DNA of 15,520 nt, from positions 1 through 15,520 of the forward strand of contig JNEM01013430.1 of NCBI GenBank assembly GCA_000697335.1, given 5' to 3'. The notes under the pieces were generated by a model. It was given only the letters and a program-made list of their open reading frames with translations, was not told the DNA's origin and did no database searches. Below are positions 9,830 through 15,520 of this stretch, one piece after another. This DNA is from Conidiobolus incongruus B7586 (Eukaryota; Entomophthoromycota; Entomophthoromycetes; Entomophthorales; Conidiobolaceae). Each line of letters starts with the position of its first letter. The stretch's first letter is position 1. Position numbers and translations under genes: made by a program.

Positions 9830-10550
9830 CTAAACGTGAAATAAAGGCCATATTACCCAAAAAGATGAGTACACTATGAACAGCAAGGGGCGCATCACCA
9901 AAAGAGGGAACGACGAGAGCTATAGATCCAAATGACCACCATTCAGCACCTTGCATGATCATACCACCAATGCCCAATTTAAAAATACGCGACTATCCCT
10001 GAAAAACTTTGACAGAAAAGCTACCCCAAGCTTGATATCCATCAATATAATAAAGGTAGAATATACATAGGAACATGGATAACTAGGTTGCAATGTCATA
10101 AGTGATTGGTGCTCCAATAAATCCGAGAGCTGTAGCTGGATTAAGAGTCAAAAAATAATACAAAACGATTCCGATTGGAGTGATGAATAATGGAATATAT
10201 GAGGGTGCTTTCACAATCCCTTGAGCTGGCAAGTATTTCTTTGCACATTCGAAAACAATTGACGGGAGGAGTCCAAGCAATTACCACTTCATATCAGAGT
10301 CGACAAGTACTACTAATGCTTGATCGGCGCTAAAGTATGTTAAGATTGTTCCCATATACCACCAAACAACAGTCACTGGAAATAATGTTATGGAACATAC
10401 CAGAATATCTCGCTGTAGATAATTTCTGGATCCTATATATGCTTGAACACATAAAGTATCTAGAGAAGTTGCTATAAAAATTAAAAAAAATACTCCAGTC
10501 AATGCACATAACTGAAATCCTAATGATCCAGTTCCCAATTCTGCAATATC

Positions 10551-10601
10551 CTAATATGATTATAATTGAAATAATTATATGTTCAAATAAATATCACATA
10601 C
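10551..10601 (-). other. Conserved intron 1 of the MATE pseudogene (51 bp)
   Basis: On the minus strand the donor is GTATGT and the acceptor CATATTAG, joining LGQL to DIAELG in phase 0. Position, phase and length match the intron at 6743-6794 in the intact gene. Confidence 0.88.
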
Positions 10602-10850
10602 CAATTGACCCAAAGAAAAAGTGATTGACATCAGCAACATATTTGAAAGGATTAGGGTTGTGATATTAGGAACAGATAATGCCAAGTTAATCCCAAGATC
10701 ACACCAAGTTCATTATAGAATTCTTTAGCTGTAAATTTGGAAGGAATGTCACCTCTATCTAGTAAAGAATGAATTAAAGGTATTGATTCAGTTGACACTG
10801 ATCCATTTGAACTATCATTTGGAATAGTTAGCGCATCGTTATCATCTTTA

Positions 10851-11110
10851 GTATGTCACTTTGATATACATCTTGTTGAACCATTTCTTATTAATATCTA
10901 TTTTCTAAACTTTCATATAAAGTGTAATGGTCAAGTCTCTTCATTTCATATCTATATATACTATTATGATCATCCCAAATACCTTCAAATTGCTAATTTG
11001 GTCAAATTAAAAAAGAATGAATTGCAAACAAATTTCAGTTTGATTCACTTATCCCAACTGATTTTGGAGTAAATCATTACTTTGTAATTTAAATAATGGG
11101 AATTTTTTAT
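10851..11110. other. Region upstream of the MATE pseudogene
   Basis: This would have held the promoter of the decayed MATE gene; TATATATAG on the minus strand near 10952-10960 could be a TATA relic. The last CG of the window is at 10837-10838, so the CpG-free block begins at the 5' end of the pseudogene and covers this stretch. Confidence 0.4.
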
Positions 11111-12220
11111 GATTGAAAAAAAGTAAACATTTTAATATATAAAATTAATAATTTTTTTTATTTCTAATGACTTTTTGCTATACTTTTAGCAAAGATCTAA
11201 CATCTAAAAAACAATTCTTTTTATTAAAGACTGAAATTTGATGTTTCACAAACCAATTAAATTTTCCTGCAGAAATTTTCTTTCCTATAAGCTTGTTTTT
11301 TAATTGCCTAAAACAATTATAATTACATAGGTTATAATCTAAAGAATATACTAGATGTGGTAGTTTTTTCCAGTTATTTTTAATTAAAAAGTTTTTTACA
11401 ACTTTAGATTTATGTATTTTACAATTATCATGTAAAATAATAGGTTTTTTTAAATTATATTAAGAATACTAATTAGAAATAGTTTTATTTAAAAAAAATA
11501 TAAAGTTTATTATTAATTAATTTTCTTTTAAGAATTAAATAAGAATAACATATGTTATTATAATCTATTACAATAATTAACATTTACTTATTAACAAAGT
11601 GTTTATTTAAAGGAATTTGTAGAGGGGGTTGATTTAACTTAATCTAACACTTTAATTATGTTTTAATAGAGGATTATACAAAAGAATCTAAGTTTCATCA
11701 ATTATAATAATTTATTGTAAAAGTTTTAATTTCTAGTTATACTTTAGTAAGTTTTATTTAATAATAACTACTTTAACTTTTTTTTAAGTTTTAATTAAAT
11801 TATAAGGTATTTATTTTATATTTTTATTAATTAATTTTAATTTAAACTTTAATATATATAAAATACTTATGTAACTAATATTAAAGTGTCTTAATAATTT
11901 TTTAGCTAAAATAAAAAGGTACTTTTTAATATATTTTTTTACTTTATTAATAATTAAAAAAATAATAGTTGAAATTAGTTTTTTAAATTTTAATAGGTTT
12001 TAGGTAATTTCTCTTTTAATTTTAAAATAATTTACTTAGCAATAAATTATTAACTTAGTTAATATTTTATTATTAAAAACTATTTATAAATTTTAAATGA
12101 TTTTAAAATGTTTATAGTTAAGTTTTATTAATACTAAAATAAAAAACTTTTGAGAGTTATTATTTAGTTTAAAAATAATTAAATTAAACAACTAATTTTA
12201 AAAAATTATTTTTTTAATTA
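11110..12220 (-). mobile_element. Decayed mariner-type DNA transposon
   Basis: On the minus strand a frame of about 95 codons ending at plus 11178 reads like the C-terminal half of mariner transposase: ILHDNCKIHKSKVV, then NWKKLPHLVYSLDYNL, then CNYNCFRQLKNKL. The spacing from the Asp of HDN to the Asn of CNY is that of the D34D mariner triad, but the last Asp is Asn. Further up, across several stops and frame changes, come MLIIVIDYN (matching the MLxxxWD block), DET followed by a stop where mariner has DETW (near 11680-11700), and LLRHFNISY (near 11870-11900). This is order and spacing of a whole mariner transposase of about 345 codons. Terminal repeats were not resolved, so the ends are approximate. 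Non-functional. Confidence 0.82.
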
Positions 12221-12489
12221 AAAAAGCTATTATATATATATATACTAGCTTAAAAAAGTCAATTATAAAATTAAAAATATATATATTTTTATTAATATCT
12301 TAATTAATACTGATTTAAATAAACTTATATTAAATTATATAACTAATATATATTTTTTATTTATAATATAATATATATAGTTAAATTTAATTAATTATTA
12401 ATTGATATATTAATATTAAAAATATACTTAAAGTAAGATAAATTTGTAGGTTTTAGTATTGTTAGAAAAATTAATATCTAATATATTTA

Positions 12490-13460
12490 CCTTTTGCTTT
12501 TCTAATTTCTTTAAGTTTACAAGGTATAAAGTTAATTAACTTTTTATATTAAGTAAAACTAATATTATTTTCAGTTTCTTAAATATAATTTTAAAGTTAA
12601 TTTAAATTTTTTGTTGGGGGAAAAGCTTTAATTAATTTTTTTAGTTAATCCTAAAAATATTTAATTAAGTTAAAATGAAAAGATTAAAGAAATTATTTTA
12701 TAATAGTTATTTTGTTATTTTTAAACTATTTAATAATAGAATTTATTATATAATAAAGTGTATTATCTTATTAGAAAATAATATTTGATTTTTTTAATCT
12801 ATACTACTTAATAATTTTTTTAAATTTATTATTTAAAATACTTTAATATATCTTAATATTAATTCCCTATCAACTTTACAAAGATACTTTACATTTAAAG
12901 ATAATATATATCCTTAAACTATAATTAACCTACTATTGTATTTTTAAGTTGTAATAATATAATAGTTATAAAGTAGTTTTTTATTTTTTTTGAAACATCT
13001 AACTCTTTTATTAAATTTATTAAAATATATCTTTGTTTCATTAGACTAAATAACTTTACTTTAATTAATTTTAGCTTAACTTTAGTGTTAACATTTAAAC
13101 TCCCACTTAACTTTACAATAAAATTTTTTTAGTTAAAGGTGTTTTTTCTTAAAGAGTAAGTAGTATTTATTCTAATATAAAATATATATAATAATATTAA
13201 TACTAATTAATATTTTTATATAGTTTTATAATTTTTGTTTTATTTCTATAATAATATTATATTTACCTATATTAACTAATCTACAAATATATTTTTTATT
13301 ATGTTTATCTATAATTTTAACATACTTAAATTTTAGTTTAAATGTTTCTTTAACATTATTTTTAATAACTCTAACTATAATAAATTAACTAACACTAGTA
13401 ATTTTAACAATTTTATAAGTTGATTAATATATAGGTAAATTTTTTTAGAGAGAGATTTAA
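12490..13460 (-). pseudogene. Tc1-like transposase relic (outer element)
   Basis: On the minus strand the first catalytic region reads VI-stop-SNETKIYF at plus 13029-13055, matching the Tc1 VIWSDETK block with Trp changed to stop and Asp to Asn. Two stops followed by DNT, then NNKITI, near 12690-12775, match the QQDN block. The N-terminal helix-turn-helix is shortened compared with the inner copy by about 18 bases. Stops are frequent throughout. By eye the sequence is roughly three-quarters to four-fifths identical to the inner copy at offset of about 1300 bp. Confidence 0.8.
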
Positions 13461-13718
13461 ACATTATAATATTAATTTTAAAATATTAGCATAATAGTTT
13501 TATAATATATATAATACAACAAAAGAAAAAGAAGATATATATATTAACTTGTAAAAATAAATTATAAAATCAACAACACTTATATTTTTAGTAATAATTT
13601 AATTAATATTTAATAAAATAAACTTAAATTAAATAATTAAAATCTATTATATTTATTAGTTATATATATCATTAAATGATAATATTTAGCTATTAATTAG
13701 CTAAAATTTAAACTTTTA

Positions 13719-13757
13719 AATTTTACCTAAAGTGAGTTATAAATTTATAAGTTTTTG
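13719..13757. repeat. Left inner terminal inverted-repeat motif of the inner Tc1-like element
   Basis: It contains AAAGTGAGTTATAAATTTAT and is the inverted mate of 14898-14936 (34 of 39 positions). In the IR/DR group such internal motifs bind transposase; binding here is inferred from family resemblance. Confidence 0.8.
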
Positions 13758-13784
13758 GTGATAAAAAAAAATTAAAATTTAATG

Positions 13785-14800
13785 TATCTACCTTTAACTT
13801 TTCTAACTTCTTTAAGTTTGTAAGGTATAAAATCAATTAACTTCTTACACTAAAAAAAGTTAATCTTGTTTTATACTTCTTAAACATACTTTTAAAGTTG
13901 ATCTAAATTTTTTGCTAAGGGGAAAGCTTTAATAACTTTTTTTAACTAATCCTAAAGGTGTTTAATTAGATTATAGTTAAAAAATTAAAAAAGCTATATT
14001 ATAACTATTATCTTGTTATTTTTAAGCTATTTGGTAGTAAAAGCTGTAGTATAACAAAAGGTATTATCTTATTAGAAAATAACATTAGATTTGTATAACC
14101 TATATTATTCAATAGTTTTTTTCAATTTATTATTTAGAATACTTTAGTATATTTTAATATTAATTCCCTTATTAATTTTATAAAGATACTTTATACTTAA
14201 AAACAACATATATCCTTAAATAATTATTAACCTACTATTATACTTTTAGGTAAAATTAATATGATGGTTATAAAGTAGTTTTATATTTTTTCTAAAGTAT
14301 CTAGCTTTTTTATCAAATCTACTAAAGTATATTTTTGTTTCATTAGATTAAATAACCTTATTCTAATTAGTTTTGGTTTAACATTAATAGTGACATTTAA
14401 ACTCCTACTTAACTTTACAATGGGATTTTTTTAGTTGGGGGTGTTTTTTCTTAAAGTATAAGTGGTATCTATACTAATATAAAATATATATAATAGTATT
14501 AATGTTAACTAATATTCTTGTATAGTTTTATAGTTCTTGTTGTATTTTTACAGTAATATTATATTTGCCTGTATTAACTAACCTATAAATATACTTCTTA
14601 TCATGTTCATCTATAATTTTAACACACTTAAGTTTAAGTTTAAATGTTTCTTTATTGCTATTCTTAACAACTTTAACTATAATAGATTAACTAACATTAA
14701 TAATTCTAGCAATATCACAAGTTGATTTACCTTCTTTATAAAGTTAATTAATATACAAATAAATTTTTTTAGAGAGGGATTTAGGTATAATAATATTAAT
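13785..14800 (-). pseudogene. Tc1-like transposase relic (inner element)
   Basis: Read on the minus strand from about 14800: a helix-turn-helix block LYKEGKSTCDIARIINVS (plus 14690-14750), a second DNA-binding region with GKYNITVKIQQEL, then VI-stop-SNETKI at 14330-14356 (Tc1 VIWSDETK, first catalytic Asp now Asn), two stops plus DNTFCYTTAFTTK near 14040-14080 (QQDNxPxHTA block), NLIKHL near 13950-13975 in a shifted frame (NPIEHLW, catalytic Glu now Lys), and a C-terminus close to KKLEKLKVDTLNF. This is the full-length order of a D34E Tc1 transposase of about 330-340 codons. Most visible lesions are C-to-T or G-to-A changes such as Trp or Gln to stop and Pro to Leu. Confidence 0.85.
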
Positions 14801-14897
14801 AAAAAAAATTTAGTATATCTATAAAATATTAAATAAAATAATAACAAAGAGAGAAAAAAGGTATAGTTATATATTGTTAAATATATCCTTTTATCTC

Positions 14898-14936
14898 AAA
14901 AACTTATAAATTTATAACTTACTTTGGTTAAATATT
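14898..14936. repeat. Right inner terminal inverted-repeat motif of the inner Tc1-like element
   Basis: It contains AACTTATAAATTTATAACTT and is the inverted counterpart of 13719-13757. A further related copy, belonging to the outer element, lies at about 15142-15180. Confidence 0.8.
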
Positions 14937-15362
14937 AAAGGTTAATATTTTTGCTAATAGTTTACTAAATATATCTAAATATATTTATTTATTATTAAAT
15001 AATATACCTTAATTATATATTATAGTTTTAAATAATCTAATATATATAATTATTTTAGTTATTAATTAAAATATATATATTTTTAATTTTATAACTCACT
15101 TTTGTAAGTTAGTATATAAGTTTTGTTATTTATACCTTTTTAACTTATAAACTTATAATTTTATAACTCATTTTAGTTAAATTTTAGGTTTTAATATATT
15201 AACCAATAACTAATATAATATAATCAAATATAGTTAGTTATAATTAATTAATATAGGTAAATTATATATTTTAATTTAAATTTATTTAATTAGGAATTAT
15301 TTAAGATATAAGTAAATATTTAATTAATTTTAATTTTATAACTTATTTTATAAGTTAATATA

Positions 15363-15520
15363 TATATAATTTAAAACTATTTATTTTCTTATTTGTTTTG
15401 TATATATTTTTTTATATGAAATTAATAATATGTTTAAAAAAATCAAAATTAAAAAATTTCTTATTTTTTCAATTCTATAGTAATATATAACTAATGCTTT
15501 ATTATTAAACATCTAAAAAT
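15363..15520. other. AT-rich tail of the window
   Basis: No gene or element is recognised. It is CpG-free like the neighbouring transposon block and probably lies in or next to further repeat DNA outside the window. Confidence 0.4.

Larger units (their letters stand above)
9280..10850 (-). pseudogene. Decayed MATE-family transporter paralogue
   Basis: Similarity to the intact MATE protein runs from the N-terminal region (TESIPLIHSLLDRGDI) to the final MERLNQ-stop (TCA at 9280-9282 on the plus strand). In one 60-residue block around KKYLPAQGIVKAPSY, 40 positions match the intact protein, so the duplication is old. In-frame stops replace Trp at plus positions 9322-9324, 9625-9627, 9993-9995 and 10083-10085, and Arg at 10281-10283. 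A frameshift lies near 10688-10700, a six-codon in-frame deletion follows the CVQAY motif, and no start ATG is evident. Intron 1 (10551-10601) is at the same site as in the intact gene, and a second intron (9780-9829) is found only here. Motifs such as SASIRVGNHLG and RGQGRQSLGA are still readable, so decay is fairly recent compared with the duplication. Confidence 0.92.
13540..15116 (-). mobile_element. Inner Tc1-like element (IR/DR type), nested insertion
   Basis: The inner inverted-repeat motifs are clearest: 13719-13757 and 14898-14936 match in inverted orientation at 34 of 39 positions, with weaker similarity going outward to about 13697 and 14957. The outer motifs are near 13553-13570 and 15088-15103. 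The whole is about 1.58 kb with transposase inside, all on the minus strand like the outer copy. The outer-right block 15069-15101 is also a strong inverted match to the left end of the outer element (12256-12289), showing that both belong to one family. Confidence 0.8.
12241..15362 (-). mobile_element. Outer Tc1-like element (IR/DR type), interrupted by a second copy
   Basis: The left end has two direct-repeat motifs, near 12254-12269 and 12429-12443. The matching inverted motifs on the right are near 15160-15176 and 15335-15350. Each terminal repeat is thus about 200 bp long with paired sites about 180 bp apart, as in the IR/DR group of Tc1-like transposons. The transposase relic is at about 12490-13460. 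The right end lies beyond a related element inserted at about 13540. The sequence flanking that insertion is colinear with the equivalent part of the inner copy and the junctions carry TA-rich ends, as expected for TA-targeting elements. Without the insertion the element would be about 1.55 kb. Confidence 0.78.

Noticed and set aside
9322-10283. Alternative genetic code reading TAG/TAA as Trp in the MATE copy
   Set aside because: The intact MATE gene uses TGG at the same positions and TAA as its stop, one stop stands at an Arg position, and a frameshift and lost start are also present, so decay is the better explanation.
12241-15362. Tandem duplication as the explanation for the two Tc1-like copies
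   Set aside because: A tandem array would give each copy its own right terminus before the next left one. Here both right termini lie together after the second transposase, which fits nesting.

Overview
The window looks like a very AT-rich nuclear locus from a eukaryotic microbe, most likely a fungus. The grounds are short introns (50-52 bp) with GTATGT or GTAACT donors and TAG acceptors and no clear polypyrimidine tract, a fungal/yeast-type MATE transporter, small secreted precursors with a possible kexin site, compact TATA-to-ATG distances, and Tc1/mariner fossils damaged by C-to-T and G-to-A changes. Species and phylum cannot be fixed from the sequence alone; an early-diverging AT-rich fungus is a guess.

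Layout. 1-1383 is gene-poor, very AT-rich and contains no CpG. 1385-4650 holds a tandem family of small secreted proteins on the + strand: two intact members (1576-1935 and 3075-3443) and a broken third (4446-about 4650). Each has a signal peptide. The two intact ones share an Ala/Glu/Ser repeat region, a Gly/Tyr/Asn-rich region, one Arg-Arg pair and a conserved 15-residue C-terminus. Upstream of each start are a TATA box and a GATCAnTTCC box at nearly constant spacing. 5504-7067 (minus) is an intact two-exon MATE transporter of 503 residues. 9280-about 10850 (minus) is a diverged MATE paralogue, now a pseudogene, with five in-frame stops (four at Trp positions), one frameshift and no visible start. 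It keeps the first intron at the same place and has a second intron that the intact gene lacks.

10839-15520 is again free of CpG and is built of old DNA transposons. A mariner-type transposase relic lies at about 11178-12200 (minus). Beyond it are two Tc1-like elements of the IR/DR type, with long terminal inverted repeats each holding two copies of an AAAGTGAGTTATAAA-like motif about 180 bp apart. The inner element (about 13540-15116) is inserted inside the outer one (about 12241-15362). All transposase copies are dead.

Taken together, a CpG-containing gene island (about 1384-10838) sits between two CpG-free AT-rich blocks, at least one of which is transposon graveyard. The secreted family and the transporters show no sign of working in one pathway; both are simply locally duplicated families with one decayed copy each. 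The most interesting candidate for new biology is the secreted family, whose architecture suggests a kexin-released C-terminal peptide.
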